Shown here: positions 7,895 through 17,614 of the stretch, in pieces | How positions within the stretch are numbered: position 1 is the first letter of the stretch | Layout of the letters: the number at the start of each line of letters is the position of its first letter | From: Bacteroidota bacterium | GTDB taxonomy: Bacteria > Bacteroidota > Bacteroidia > Bacteroidales > UBA10428 | DNA length: 64,000 nt | Direction: 5' to 3' | NCBI GenBank assembly: GCA_023442525.1 | Contig: JAEZZA010000027.1 | Location: 22,405-86,404, forward strand | Made by a program: the position numbers and the translations under genes | Notes under the pieces: generated by a model | The model's database searches: none | Told to the model about the DNA's origin: nothing | The model's input: only the letters and a program-made list of their open reading frames with translations

Positions 7895-9256
7895 ATGACA
7901 AACATTTTAATTATTGACGATGATGTCACATTTGGCCTGATGCTCAAGACACTGCTCGAAAAGAACAAATACAGTGTTACCAGTGTTTTTTCACCTGTTG
8001 AGGCAAAAAAAATAATTACCGATCACAAATTTGAAATTGTTCTCACGGATATGCGGATGCCTGAAATCAGCGGACTTGACCTTATAGGCCCGATAAAAAA
8101 GCTATCCCCCGACACTCAGATAATTCTGATGACCAGTTATGCCGACGTAGCCACTGCTATAAAATCGATCAAACTGGGGGCTTTCGATTATATATCCAAG
8201 CCTGTAAATCCCGATGAATTGTTGAGCCTGATCAATGAAGCCGAAAAACATGCCGGAGGTAAAAACGGAACACCCGATCTGAAGAAAATCAGCGAAGATT
8301 ATCTCGAAGGTGTAAGTATTCAATCGCGACAGCTTAATGAGATCATCAACCTGGTGGCTCCCACACCCATGTCGGTTTTAATTGTCGGTGAAAGTGGGAC
8401 CGGCAAGGAATACATTGCAAGAAAAATACACAGGAATAGTCAGCGGAGCTCGCATCCGTTTATAGCTGTTGATTGTGGTGCCATACCCCGCGAACTTGCC
8501 GCAAGCGAATTTTTCGGTCATATCAAGGGGTCGTTTACCGGTGCTATCGCCGATAAAACCGGCTATTTTGAAATCGCAAACGGAGGAACACTTTTTCTGG
8601 ATGAAATCGGAAATCTTTCGTATGACATCCAGATCCAGCTCCTGAGAGCATTGCAGGAACATATCATAAAGCCGGTGGGTAGTAATAAATCAATTAGCGT
8701 GAATCTGAGAATCATTACAGCAACCAATGAAGATCTCTCGGATGCTATGGAAAAGGGTAATTTCAGAAAAGATCTGTATCACCGGTTAAATGAATTCCAG
8801 ATTGCAGCTCCCCGGCTTGTGGAACGGAAACCGGATATCATGCTTTTTGCACGTTATTTTCTGAAACAGGCGAATCAATACCTTGATAAAAACGTTGAAG
8901 GCTTTGACGAAGAAATTGAAAAAGTATTTTTAACTTATTCCTGGCCCGGTAATCTGCGGGAACTTAAGAATATAGTACGCCGGGCAACGTTGTTGGCCAA
9001 GGGCACTGCAATTACAGTTAAAGATATACCTCCTGAATTATATGAAAAACCTGCTCATGAAGATCTGCCGGGACCTCTGCGACCTTCCGATGAACCCGAA
9101 AGGATTATGAAAGCCCTGGAAGCTACAGAGTTTAATAAAAGCAAAGCAGCACGCCTGCTGAACATCGATCGTAAAACGTTATATAATAAAATTAAACTCT
9201 ATAATATTAATATCAACGGAAAGGAATTCGAATCGCAGGATACGGATGACAATTAA
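7895..9256 (+). CDS. NtrC-family sigma-54-dependent response regulator
   Basis: 453-aa bacterial enhancer-binding protein with the full three-domain layout. Receiver: 1-120, phosphoacceptor Asp52 in VLTDMRMP, acidic pocket Asp8-Asp10. AAA+ domain: about 138-370, Walker A GESGTGK at 165-171, the sigma-54-contacting loop as GSFTGA at 212-217 (Ser for Ala of GAFTGA), Walker B LFLDE at 233-237. Fis-type helix-turn-helix: about 405-440 (ATEFNKSKAARLLNIDRKTLY). It should activate sigma-54 promoters when phosphorylated. A candidate target is the promoter at 7193-7208. The likely partner is the convergent hybrid kinase, whose stop codon overlaps this one by four bases. Confidence 0.95.
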   Translation: MTNILIIDDDVTFGLMLKTLLEKNKYSVTSVFSPVEAKKIITDHKFEIVLTDMRMPEISGLDLIGPIKKLSPDTQIILMTSYADVATAIKSIKLGAFDYISKPVNPDELLSLINEAEKHAGGKNGTPDLKKISEDYLEGVSIQSRQLNEIINLVAPTPMSVLIVGESGTGKEYIARKIHRNSQRSSHPFIAVDCGAIPRELAASEFFGHIKGSFTGAIADKTGYFEIANGGTLFLDEIGNLSYDIQIQLLRALQEHIIKPVGSNKSISVNLRIITATNEDLSDAMEKGNFRKDLYHRLNEFQIAAPRLVERKPDIMLFARYFLKQANQYLDKNVEGFDEEIEKVFLTYSWPGNLRELKNIVRRATLLAKGTAITVKDIPPELYEKPAHEDLPGPLRPSDEPERIMKALEATEFNKSKAARLLNIDRKTLYNKIKLYNININGKEFESQDTDDN

Positions 9257-11715
9257 ACTACAATTCCCTGTTCTTCACAAAATACGTTAATGAATTCTCC
9301 AATCCTGTTCAGCGCTTCACCTGTCAGTTGAAGCCATTCATCTTCAGACATCGATTCGTACTCTCGCTCAATTTTCCTTAACATATCTACAATTTTACGG
9401 GCATCCAGTTGCCTGTACATCGCTATCATTTTATGGGCCAGGTCAGCCATCAATTTTCGGTCGCGTTCCCTGATGTATTTATCAAATACTATCAGATTCT
9501 CATAACTCGATTCGGCAAATGAAGTTAATATTCGCTGAACACTTTCGTGATCATCAAGTGCAAACTGCCGGATCTGATCGAGACTGTACCGGTATATTCC
9601 GGTTTTGGCTGCGGCCGGATCAGGTGTGATAAGATGAGCATCAACTTTCTTTATTACATTTTCAATCACCGAAATCAATTCATCAGGTGTTACCGATTTC
9701 TTCAGAATTGCCGAAAACAAGGCATCACCAGTATCCGGTGAGTCGGTTCCGGTGAGAAGTATCACTGGCACCATTTTTCCCGATTTTCTTTGCAGATATG
9801 ATATCACATCCATTCCATTCATCATGGGCATCTGCAAATCAGTGATAATGATGTCGGGTTGATATTTTCCACTGACCGCATCCATTGCCGATGTACAGTG
9901 ATCGACAATAAATCCCGATTTTGCAAGCAATTCAGCCGTCATATTTAAAAAAACAAGATCGTCGTCTATCAGAAGTACTCTTTTCTTTGGTGTATTTTCT
10001 GATGCATGAACCGGTGCGCTTAATTCCTTTGCGTGTATTAAAAGCGGCAGGGCAATAGTGAAAAGACTTCCCTTGCCGGGTTCGCTCTCCAGTGTAATAT
10101 CGCCATCCAGAAGTGCAACTATTCTCCGCGAAATGCTTAAGCCCAAACCGGCTCCGTCATATTCATCCGATACCCTGGTAAATTCGTTAAAGATGATCCG
10201 GCTGTGCTCTTCTGAAATTCCAATTCCCGTATCATGAACTTTGAAAATCACCTTTTCCGATTTCGGATTTATTTTCTCGCTGGTAACGTGTACCATTACG
10301 CTGCCCGAATGCGTGTACTTAATAGCATTTGAAATGATGTTCCCGATAACCTGCTTAATCCTTACCGGATCGTTATAATATTCGTTTTCCGGCGGAATAT
10401 CGAATTTGAGAGTGAAATCAAGATTCCGGGCCGATGCTTCGGGATAAAAACTTGAAAAGGAATCGTTCACCAGCTCATACAAATTGAAACCTTTATATTC
10501 AAATTTTAGCTTTCCGGTTTCGAGCCTTGTGAGATCAACCAGATCGGTAACCAGTTTAAGAATATGATCGCCCGATTTATTGATATAATCCAGATACAAT
10601 TGCCGTTTATCCCTGTTGTCGGCCTCATTCATCAGTCGTGCGTAACCCATTACCGAAGCCAGAGGTGATTTTATATCGTGTGTGATGCTCAGCATTATTT
10701 GCTCTTTGCTCTTCAATAGTGTGTCGGAATAGGCTTTGGCTATTTCAAGTTCGTACCTGTATCGCTGGCTCCGTGTAATATCTTTCAGGATGAGAATAAT
10801 AAACAAAATTATGATCACCAGGGCAAGTACCCCAAGTGCAATCAGATACCCGGTGGTCATCCTTATCCGCTCCTGCAACGTGTTCAATTCCCGCAACGAG
10901 TTTATGAAAATGTCTTTTTCAAACAGTGATAGCATTTGCCTGAGCTGAACAGTAATGGTCCTGTCGTTTGCCAGCACTTCCTTCTGTTTTCTTGCAAGCT
11001 GTAATTCGCTGTTTTCATTTTCTTTCTTTATATCCAGCATGATTGAGGTTAGAAACTGTATAACTGAATCAGCAGTATTAAATTCGTTAATTATCGTATC
11101 AGTCTGGATGATCTGCTGTTTATTGATACTGAAGATTGAATCATTTCCGGGATTGAAAGCATACCTGAGGCGTTCGAAGAAATTCTTTTTTTTCTGTTCA
11201 ACAAATGTGCTTTCACTCTTATCTGTTATAATGGTTTTTATGTTCAGGAGCGCATTTATAGAATCCTTATTAATGTTGAAACGATCCATTGCCCTTGCGT
11301 ACATATCGTCGGAACTCGATTTTTTAAGCAGGCTGAGTTCCTTCAGATTCGCCCTTTTCTTTTCAAGAAGGTTAACTATGCTGTCGTTATGTACCCTTTC
11401 GGCCGGATTATCCGTCAATCGCGACAGGGTATCGAACTGAAGGAAAATCTCATTCATTAACTTCTCGTAGTTTCTGTAATGAACTGTACTTCCTGTTTGT
11501 GAATACGATCTTTCAAGCGCCTCGGCCTGATATAGATTGGTAAGTACCGATGTAAAATAAAGGATCTTACTGTTCAGCCGGGTCATCCTGCTGTCACTGT
11601 CGGTATACACGTTTACTTCTGAATAGATCAACCAGACGGTAAAAGCTGCAATTCCGGCGAGGGAAAAATACCCAAGCAGAATCTTCAATTTTACGCTATC
11701 CCATGGCTTACGCAT
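9253..11715 (-). CDS. Hybrid histidine kinase with receiver and HPt domains
   Basis: 820-aa membrane phosphorelay protein. Helix 12-32, a mostly helical extracytoplasmic sensor region to about 285 (no named domain recognised, coiled-coil-like), and helix 288-310 are followed by a coiled linker. HisKA has the phosphoacceptor His346 in SITHDIKSPLASV. The ATPase domain (about 445-560) shows N-box NIISNAIKYTHSG, DTGIGI and GAGLGLSIS. A receiver (578-690) has Asp626 in IITDLQMP, and a C-terminal HPt domain (about 710-815) has His761 in LAHKM. This gives a complete His-Asp-His relay that could pass phosphate to the NtrC-type regulator encoded convergently; the pairing is inferred from position. The signal is unknown. 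Confidence 0.95.
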   Translation of the reverse strand: MRKPWDSVKLKILLGYFSLAGIAAFTVWLIYSEVNVYTDSDSRMTRLNSKILYFTSVLTNLYQAEALERSYSQTGSTVHYRNYEKLMNEIFLQFDTLSRLTDNPAERVHNDSIVNLLEKKRANLKELSLLKKSSSDDMYARAMDRFNINKDSINALLNIKTIITDKSESTFVEQKKKNFFERLRYAFNPGNDSIFSINKQQIIQTDTIINEFNTADSVIQFLTSIMLDIKKENENSELQLARKQKEVLANDRTITVQLRQMLSLFEKDIFINSLRELNTLQERIRMTTGYLIALGVLALVIIILFIILILKDITRSQRYRYELEIAKAYSDTLLKSKEQIMLSITHDIKSPLASVMGYARLMNEADNRDKRQLYLDYINKSGDHILKLVTDLVDLTRLETGKLKFEYKGFNLYELVNDSFSSFYPEASARNLDFTLKFDIPPENEYYNDPVRIKQVIGNIISNAIKYTHSGSVMVHVTSEKINPKSEKVIFKVHDTGIGISEEHSRIIFNEFTRVSDEYDGAGLGLSISRRIVALLDGDITLESEPGKGSLFTIALPLLIHAKELSAPVHASENTPKKRVLLIDDDLVFLNMTAELLAKSGFIVDHCTSAMDAVSGKYQPDIIITDLQMPMMNGMDVISYLQRKSGKMVPVILLTGTDSPDTGDALFSAILKKSVTPDELISVIENVIKKVDAHLITPDPAAAKTGIYRYSLDQIRQFALDDHESVQRILTSFAESSYENLIVFDKYIRERDRKLMADLAHKMIAMYRQLDARKIVDMLRKIEREYESMSEDEWLQLTGEALNRIGEFINVFCEEQGIVV

Positions 11716-11893
11716 GAACCTTGCCTTTTTTGACTTCAGTAAACTAACGGATAAGTGATATGATTGTTCGCTCTGAATTCAAATGCCGCCACGATAAATC
11801 GGGATTATGAAGGGATGACTTTTTCCGATTTTATTTGTTTGTTTTTAAACCGGATACGTCCTGGTGTTAAATGAATCCAATTTTATTTTACGA

Positions 11894-13687
11894 ATGGAGA
11901 ATCTAAACTATGGTGTAATTGGCAATTGCAGAACTGCCGCATTAATTTCAAATAAGGGAAGCATTGACTGGTGCTGTATGCCCGATTTCGACTCTCCATC
12001 AATATTTGCCAGTATCCTGGATACGGAAAAAGGCGGATCATTCAGCTTTGAAGTTGATAATCAGTACCACATCACACAGGAATACTTAAAAAACACAAAT
12101 ATTCTTAAAACTACCTATAAGTCCGATGAGGGAGTTTTCGAAGTGATCGATTTCATGCCACGCTACGAGATCACTGAAGGTGATTATTTTACTCCGGCTG
12201 AAATTCACAGGTTCATCCGTTTAGTATCGGGACAACCGGTTTTCCGGGTTAACTATAATCCCTTACTGAATTACTCCCTTGATGAAGTAGCTCACACTGT
12301 CCAGGAAAACCACATCCGGTCGTATTCGGTGCAATGGCCAACCAATTGTATTTATCTTTATTCAAGCCTCAAACCTGACGACATTATATCGCAAAAGGAA
12401 ATCAAGCTAACGCAGGACGAGTTTTTATTACTTTCATATAATCAAAAACTGATTGAACTTGATATAGAAAGAGTATATCTCGAATACCAGCGAACCAAAG
12501 TATACTGGCTTAACTGGACCAACCGTTCAAAGAAATACCTTAAATACAATCAGGAAATTCAGCGAAGCCTGCTTGTGCTGAAAATCATGACGTACGAACC
12601 CACCGGTGCAATCCTTGCTGCACTTACAACAAGTATTCCCGAATCGATTGGCGAAGTACGCAACTGGGATTACCGTTTCTGCTGGCTTCGCGATGCTTCC
12701 ATGTCAGTGGATACTTTATTGCGAATGGGTCATTTTCACAGTGCCCGAAGGTTCCTCAGTTTCATAATGGGTATCCTCAAATCAAAAAGCGAATCTTTTA
12801 TGATCATGTACGGGATTAGAGGTGAACGCGATCTTACTGAAACAACTCTTACTCACCTTTCGGGATATGAGAACTCGAGTCCCGTTCGTATAGGAAACGC
12901 GGCATATCTCCAAAAACAAAACGATGTTTTCGGCTATCTTCTGAATGTAATTCACAGGTATTATCAGTTTTTCTCAGGCACACTTGACGAAATAGAAGAT
13001 ATCTGGGAAATTGTCAGAAATATAATTCAAACGGTAACCACACATTGGGAGCTGCCCGACAAAGGTATCTGGGAGATCCGCAACGAAGGAAGTCATTTTG
13101 TATTCTCAAAAATCATGAGCTGGGTAGCCATGGACCGGGCTGTGAAAATTGCGCGATTATTGAACAAGACTTCTTATGCTGACAACTGGCAGGAAATAGC
13201 AAACGAGATCAAAAATGATGTATATAACAAAGGTTGGAATGAAGAACTCAAAACCTTTACGCAATCGTATGAAACCCAAAGCCTGGATGCCTCATTATTG
13301 TTGATGGCCGAATATGGATTTATAGCATTCGAAGACGAGAAGTTCAGTCAAACTGTCACAGCCATCAGGGAATCATTGTTTCATAACGGATTAATGTTTC
13401 GGTACACTAACTCCGACGATTTTGGAAAACCGCTTTCATCATTTACAATCTGCACGTTCTGGCTTGTTCAGGCGTTATACCAGACAGGCCGGAAAGATGA
13501 AGCTGAGGAGATATTCGAAGATTTGCTGAGTTGTGGAAACCACGTGGGGCTGTTCAGTGAGGATATTGATTTTTATTCGAGAAGACTTCTCGGGAATTTT
13601 CCCCAGGCATATTCTCATCTGGCGCTGATTAATACGGCGTCGTTGTTTTCAGATGAAAAGAAGACAACTCCTTTTATCCGGCCCTGA
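11894..13687 (+). CDS. Glycoside hydrolase family 15 protein (glucoamylase/trehalase-like)
   Basis: 597-aa cytosolic enzyme of the GH15 family, which releases glucose from alpha-glucans or trehalose by inversion. The N-terminal beta-sandwich starts YGVIGNCRTAALISNKGSIDW, the family signature. The (alpha/alpha)6 barrel shows RNWDYRFCWLRDAS, the catalytic-acid motif GIWEIR followed by SKIMSWVAMDRA, and the catalytic-base region GLFSEDID near the C-terminus. I start at the ATG at 11894; a GTG ten codons upstream is possible. The stop is adjacent to the stop of the convergent TonB receptor. No signal peptide, so it may act on internal glycogen or trehalose. Substrate choice within GH15 cannot be decided here. 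Confidence 0.9.
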   Translation: MENLNYGVIGNCRTAALISNKGSIDWCCMPDFDSPSIFASILDTEKGGSFSFEVDNQYHITQEYLKNTNILKTTYKSDEGVFEVIDFMPRYEITEGDYFTPAEIHRFIRLVSGQPVFRVNYNPLLNYSLDEVAHTVQENHIRSYSVQWPTNCIYLYSSLKPDDIISQKEIKLTQDEFLLLSYNQKLIELDIERVYLEYQRTKVYWLNWTNRSKKYLKYNQEIQRSLLVLKIMTYEPTGAILAALTTSIPESIGEVRNWDYRFCWLRDASMSVDTLLRMGHFHSARRFLSFIMGILKSKSESFMIMYGIRGERDLTETTLTHLSGYENSSPVRIGNAAYLQKQNDVFGYLLNVIHRYYQFFSGTLDEIEDIWEIVRNIIQTVTTHWELPDKGIWEIRNEGSHFVFSKIMSWVAMDRAVKIARLLNKTSYADNWQEIANEIKNDVYNKGWNEELKTFTQSYETQSLDASLLLMAEYGFIAFEDEKFSQTVTAIRESLFHNGLMFRYTNSDDFGKPLSSFTICTFWLVQALYQTGRKDEAEEIFEDLLSCGNHVGLFSEDIDFYSRRLLGNFPQAYSHLALINTASLFSDEKKTTPFIRP

Positions 13688-15688
13688 TCAGAACCGGTAG
13701 CTAATTCCGGCATAATAATTCGCTGGCAACCCCGGATAATAGTAACGTGGCTCGCTGCCTCCGAAACCACGGGCATTCACAAGCAACATGGATGCATAAT
13801 TCACGTCAAAAATATTATTTATACCAGCGTAAACCGATAGTGTTCCTGAGGTGAACGGGATATTGCCATATACTTTCAGGTTTACTATGGTATAGCCTTT
13901 GATGTCTGCGGAATTTGCATCGTTAAGATATTGTGAGCCGGTATATCGTAAATCGGTAAGCATCCCGGCATATTTTAGCGGATCCCAGGTGAGCTTCACA
14001 TAAACGACGTTTTCGGGAATCCCCGGCAGCCTGTTTCCATCGTATTCAATTCCTTCGTCGGCAAACGTAACAAATGTATTGGCCGACCATGTAAATGAAG
14101 CATCGGCTTTAATTTCACCCGGAAAGGTCTCTGACCGGTTCAGGTTGCTGTGTATCTGTAACTCAATTCCCTTGTGGCGGGTTCTGCCCGCGTTGATGCC
14201 TGTGAAAATATCCTCGGTGATACGTTTGGTCACCAGCAGGTTATTCAGTTCAATCCAGTAGAGTGTCAAATCCATAAAGAATCGGTCCGACAAGCTATAT
14301 CGTGTACCTGCTTCACACTGCCAGCCGTTTTCGTGCCGGATCCCTGGATTGACATCACCCTCGGGTAACAGTGTTTCTTCGGGTGAGGGTAATGAAAATC
14401 CGTGTCCCGCCGATGCATAAAGTGCAAGATTTGGACGAACCAGATAATTCAATCCGATTCTTGGAGAAAAGATCAGCGGAAATTTTCTCCCGGAGCTTTT
14501 GTCACCATTGGCCGGGAAACGGTCGTTTAACCGGTAATGAACATAATTCAGAGCAGCGGCAAATGAAATATTGAATTTTGATACCGGCTGGTAGTAAATC
14601 ATACCGAACAGATTCAGATGATTTCTAATCTCCCTGTTTTCATTGATCTTGTGGTTTGCAGTATCCAGCTTCCAGTCGTATTGCTCAACTACCCATTCCG
14701 ATCCAAAAACCAGATCGGTTTTATTGCCATGTATATTCAGTTTGCCGCGAATGCCTCCGCTCAATGATTGATCATCCAGATTATTAAATGGCCTGCGCTC
14801 ATAATTGTCGATTCCCCGGGCAAAGAGCGAGATTTTGGCGGTTGATGTATTCGCGAATCTTCCTGTGATCGTAATCCCTGCCAGCATTCGCGAATATTTC
14901 TTATATCCTTCAATTGCTTTCCAGTTTGCAGCGGCTGATTCGGGACTGGTTTCAAATAAAGTCATTCCTAGTGATGATGGTATTCCGCTGTTTACGCCAA
15001 GCACCAGTAAAAGCAAATCGGTTTTCCAGTTCTGTCTGTTGTAAGAGGTATTTAATATCAGCGAAGTCCGGTCGTAATTACTGTTTTCACGCCACCCGTC
15101 GGAATGCAAATGGTTGAGTGCAGCCCATAACGTATGTCTGCCCTTGGTAAACGATCCGTTAACAGAGGGTTTAATTGTGTTGAAACTCCCGTATTGAATT
15201 CCGGCTTCCAGTTTATTTTCATTTGCAACCGGTGTGTAAAGATTGATATTGCCACCCAGACCCGATCCATAAAGTGCAGAAGAAGGGCCTTTAATAATTT
15301 CGAGGCGGCCGATTGCCGTAACATCAATTTCTTCAGGCGATGAAAGTCCGTCAGATGTGGTGAGAGGTATATCGTTGAGATAAGTCCTGATGCGATTTGT
15401 ATTATAAGGAGTGCGGCTTCCCATGCCTCTTATAATAATCCTGTTGGTAGTGTACGTACCGCTTTGCATGGTAACACCGGGAATATTATTGAGGGTGTTG
15501 ATGCCTGTCCGATCGTATAATTGCAGGCCCTCAGGAGTGATTACCGAAAGACTGCCTGGAATGGTTCTAAGCTGGCGGCTCACATGGTAGGCCTCAACAT
15601 TTACAGCTTCTATGGAAATGGTATCTTCCTGTGCATGAAGTGAGATGTTACCTATAAACAGGCAAATAACGATATAACGCAAATCCAT
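13688..15688 (-). CDS. TonB-dependent outer membrane receptor
   Basis: 666-aa receptor for active uptake across the outer membrane. Signal peptide 1-19 (ending SLHA). A TonB-box-like stretch (ISIEAVNVEAY) is followed by the plug domain (about 40-150; IPGVTMQSG, RIIIRGMGSR, LEIIKGPSSALYGSGLGGNINL) and a 22-strand barrel ending YYAGISYRF with the terminal Phe. There is no N-terminal carboxypeptidase-like domain, so it belongs with FecA/BtuB-type receptors rather than SusC. It lies 30 bases downstream of a PQQ-type sugar dehydrogenase on the same strand, so the two are probably co-transcribed. Import of PQQ, as described for E. coli PqqU, is a reasonable guess; iron or vitamin uptake remain possible. 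Confidence 0.92.
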   Translation of the reverse strand: MDLRYIVICLFIGNISLHAQEDTISIEAVNVEAYHVSRQLRTIPGSLSVITPEGLQLYDRTGINTLNNIPGVTMQSGTYTTNRIIIRGMGSRTPYNTNRIRTYLNDIPLTTSDGLSSPEEIDVTAIGRLEIIKGPSSALYGSGLGGNINLYTPVANENKLEAGIQYGSFNTIKPSVNGSFTKGRHTLWAALNHLHSDGWRENSNYDRTSLILNTSYNRQNWKTDLLLLVLGVNSGIPSSLGMTLFETSPESAAANWKAIEGYKKYSRMLAGITITGRFANTSTAKISLFARGIDNYERRPFNNLDDQSLSGGIRGKLNIHGNKTDLVFGSEWVVEQYDWKLDTANHKINENREIRNHLNLFGMIYYQPVSKFNISFAAALNYVHYRLNDRFPANGDKSSGRKFPLIFSPRIGLNYLVRPNLALYASAGHGFSLPSPEETLLPEGDVNPGIRHENGWQCEAGTRYSLSDRFFMDLTLYWIELNNLLVTKRITEDIFTGINAGRTRHKGIELQIHSNLNRSETFPGEIKADASFTWSANTFVTFADEGIEYDGNRLPGIPENVVYVKLTWDPLKYAGMLTDLRYTGSQYLNDANSADIKGYTIVNLKVYGNIPFTSGTLSVYAGINNIFDVNYASMLLVNARGFGGSEPRYYYPGLPANYYAGISYRF

Positions 15689-15718
15689 TCAGGCCAAAAT
15701 TAATTGATAGTGATTCTT

Positions 15719-17176
15719 TTATTCCAGAGGCATCAGACGCAGGATTTTGCCCGGGTTTTCGATAGCTACATAAATATAACCGTCAGGTCCCATCACTACA
15801 TTCCGAACCCTGCCAATTCCTTCCAGCAGCTTTTCTCTATGCGTGACCGAGTGTCCCTGGATTACGATTCGCTCAAGGTATTGAAAACTTAATGAACCGA
15901 CCAGAATATTATTCTTCCAGTTTTTATACCTGTCGCCTGTCACAAAAGTCATCCCGCAGGGGCCAATCGATGGTATCCAGTAGTAAACAGGTTGTTCCAT
16001 TCCTTCTTTTTCTTTCAGGTCGGTAAGTATGGTACCGTCGTAATTTATTCCGTAAGAAATTACCGGCCATCCGTAGTTCCGGCCCGGCTCTATGATGTTA
16101 AGTTCATCACCGCCTTTGGGACCATGTTCGGTCGACCATAGTTCGCCTGTTTCGGGGTGAAATACATTTCCCTGAGGATTTCTGTGACCGTAACTCCAGA
16201 TCGATTTAATGGCACCTGGTGTATTGTAAAAAGGATTATCCTCAGGAATGGTTCCGTCATCCTTAAGGCGATGGATTTTACCGTTGCTGTTATCGAGTTT
16301 TTGTGGAAAGTCAAAATGCTGCCCTCTTTCCCCATTGGCAAAAAAGAGGTATCCTTTTTTATCGAAGGCCAGCTTGCATCCATAGTGATGCCCCCTGTCG
16401 GTGTCCGGAACGCCTTTGTAAATCAGTTGTTGATCGGTAAGCTTATCGCCATCCAGACGAGCCCTCATGATGGCGGTATTGCCAATCCTCTTTTCGCTTT
16501 CGGTATTAAGTGCCGAATAAGAAAAATATATCCAACCGTTAAGCTCATAATCGGGATGCAGGCATAGATCGAGCAGCCCTCCCTGGCCGAATGCCATAAT
16601 CGGAGGCAGTCCTTCGATGGGTGGCGAGAGTTTTCCATTGGAGTAACGATGCAGTGTTCCTTTGCGTTCCGAAATCAACAGGTCTCCGTTGGGAAGAAAT
16701 GCCAGTCCCCATGGTACCTCAAGTCGGCTGACAACCGTATCAACAATAAATTTCTGACTTTCCGAATTTATAACGCTTCCGGCAGTTTCAGCAGGTTTTA
16801 ACTGGCTTTTGTCGGCCGGGATTCCCTTTTTTACATAAGCGGCCAGTTCGGCAATCTCTTTGTCGCTGAAAGTCTTTTGAAATGAAGGCATTCCAATGTC
16901 GTCAATCCCGAATTTAATGCTGTGAATCACGGAGGCATTGTCATCTTCCTCCATCCATGATTTTGCGGCGAATTTTTCAAGATTGTGACCGTGACATCCC
17001 GCGCAGAAATTCTGATAGTTTGAAGGAGCGGTGCGTTGTACTTCAGCATTCATTTCAGTCTGATTGTTGCATGAGGTAAGTGCAAACCACCAAAGGCCCA
17101 GAGAAACAAGCAATGAGGCAGAAGGCATCAGTTTACACAAATGCCTTTTTTCTGAATACGACAAAGTTTTTATCAT
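15719..17176 (-). CDS. Cytochrome c-fused PQQ-dependent sugar dehydrogenase, lipoprotein
   Basis: 485 aa. A lipoprotein signal ends at Cys36 (FALTSC); an in-frame ATG at codon 17 is an alternative start. A mono-haem cytochrome c domain (about 50-115) has CAGCH at 58-62 and a probable axial Met in GMPSFQ. A six-bladed propeller of the soluble glucose/aldose sugar dehydrogenase family (about 135-480) follows, with LEVPWGLAFLPNGDLLISERKG, NPQGNVFHPETGELW, EHGPKGGDELN and PDGYIYV. The enzyme would oxidise aldoses with PQQ and hand electrons to the attached haem. No PQQ synthesis genes are in the window, so cofactor uptake may be needed. Operon with the TonB receptor downstream. Confidence 0.88.
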   Translation of the reverse strand: MIKTLSYSEKRHLCKLMPSASLLVSLGLWWFALTSCNNQTEMNAEVQRTAPSNYQNFCAGCHGHNLEKFAAKSWMEEDDNASVIHSIKFGIDDIGMPSFQKTFSDKEIAELAAYVKKGIPADKSQLKPAETAGSVINSESQKFIVDTVVSRLEVPWGLAFLPNGDLLISERKGTLHRYSNGKLSPPIEGLPPIMAFGQGGLLDLCLHPDYELNGWIYFSYSALNTESEKRIGNTAIMRARLDGDKLTDQQLIYKGVPDTDRGHHYGCKLAFDKKGYLFFANGERGQHFDFPQKLDNSNGKIHRLKDDGTIPEDNPFYNTPGAIKSIWSYGHRNPQGNVFHPETGELWSTEHGPKGGDELNIIEPGRNYGWPVISYGINYDGTILTDLKEKEGMEQPVYYWIPSIGPCGMTFVTGDRYKNWKNNILVGSLSFQYLERIVIQGHSVTHREKLLEGIGRVRNVVMGPDGYIYVAIENPGKILRLMPLE

Positions 17177-17237
17177 TATGAGAAGGTATTATTTCAAGGA
17201 GTTTTATTAGTAACCACTTTAAGGGTTGTTTTGTTCG

Positions 17238-17549
17238 GGTTCCAAAGGTTCCTGGGGTTCCAAAGGTTCAAAAATTTTCAGGGTTTCAGGATTTAAGACC
17301 GTTTCATGGGCTGTCCCCGTTTCATGCTACGCGTTTCATGCGCTTCACGCGTTTCATTTTGTTATTGGTAGCAGTCTGGAGACTGCGAGCAGCCGCAAAG
17401 AGCCCTGAAAGGGCGATCATAACCCAGCACAGGGTGCAACCCTGTGATTGAAATTGATGTATCCCTCATCAGCCCTGAAAGGGCGTAAGAACTATGCACA
17501 TCAGGGTTTAAATTTAGAGTTTCAGGGTTTCAGGATTTCAGACCGTTTG
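17238..17549. repeat. Short direct repeats around hairpin repeat copy 1
   Basis: This gene-free stretch (17177-17614) is built from short repeated phrases. GGTTCCAAAGGTTC occurs twice near 17238-17269. A 29-base unit starting TTTCAGGGTTTCAGGATTT occurs at 17276-17304 and 17520-17548 with one difference, bracketing the hairpin element. GTTTCATGGGCTG then follows at 17301-17313 and again at 18867-18879 beside copy 2. Runs of GTTTCA-CGC units near 17317-17357 are partly palindromic. No open frame with coding character is seen. Confidence 0.65.
17369..17490 (+). repeat. Hairpin-rich intergenic repeat, copy 1
   Basis: About 120 bases holding four inverted repeats in order: GCAGTCT-GG-AGACTGC (17371-17386), GCCCT-GAA-AGGGC (17402-17414), CACAGGGT-GCA-ACCCTGTG (17428-17446) and GCCCT-GAA-AGGGC again (17472-17484). 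A second copy in the same orientation lies at 18719-18840. Loops and spacers vary between the copies while the stems are kept, which suggests selection or propagation as a folded DNA or RNA. It could be a REP/MITE-like element; no REP-associated transposase is in the window. Confidence 0.75.
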
Positions 17550-17614
17550 TCTTAAATCAGTGCAGAACAAACTACTCCATTTAATGTTATATACCTGATT
17601 TTACACCCCGTGTC

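Noticed and set aside
10955..11440. Long plus-strand open frame inside the hybrid kinase gene
   Set aside because: It is antisense to well-conserved kinase coding sequence, has a Ser/Phe/Leu-rich composition typical of shadow frames, and has no recognisable domain.
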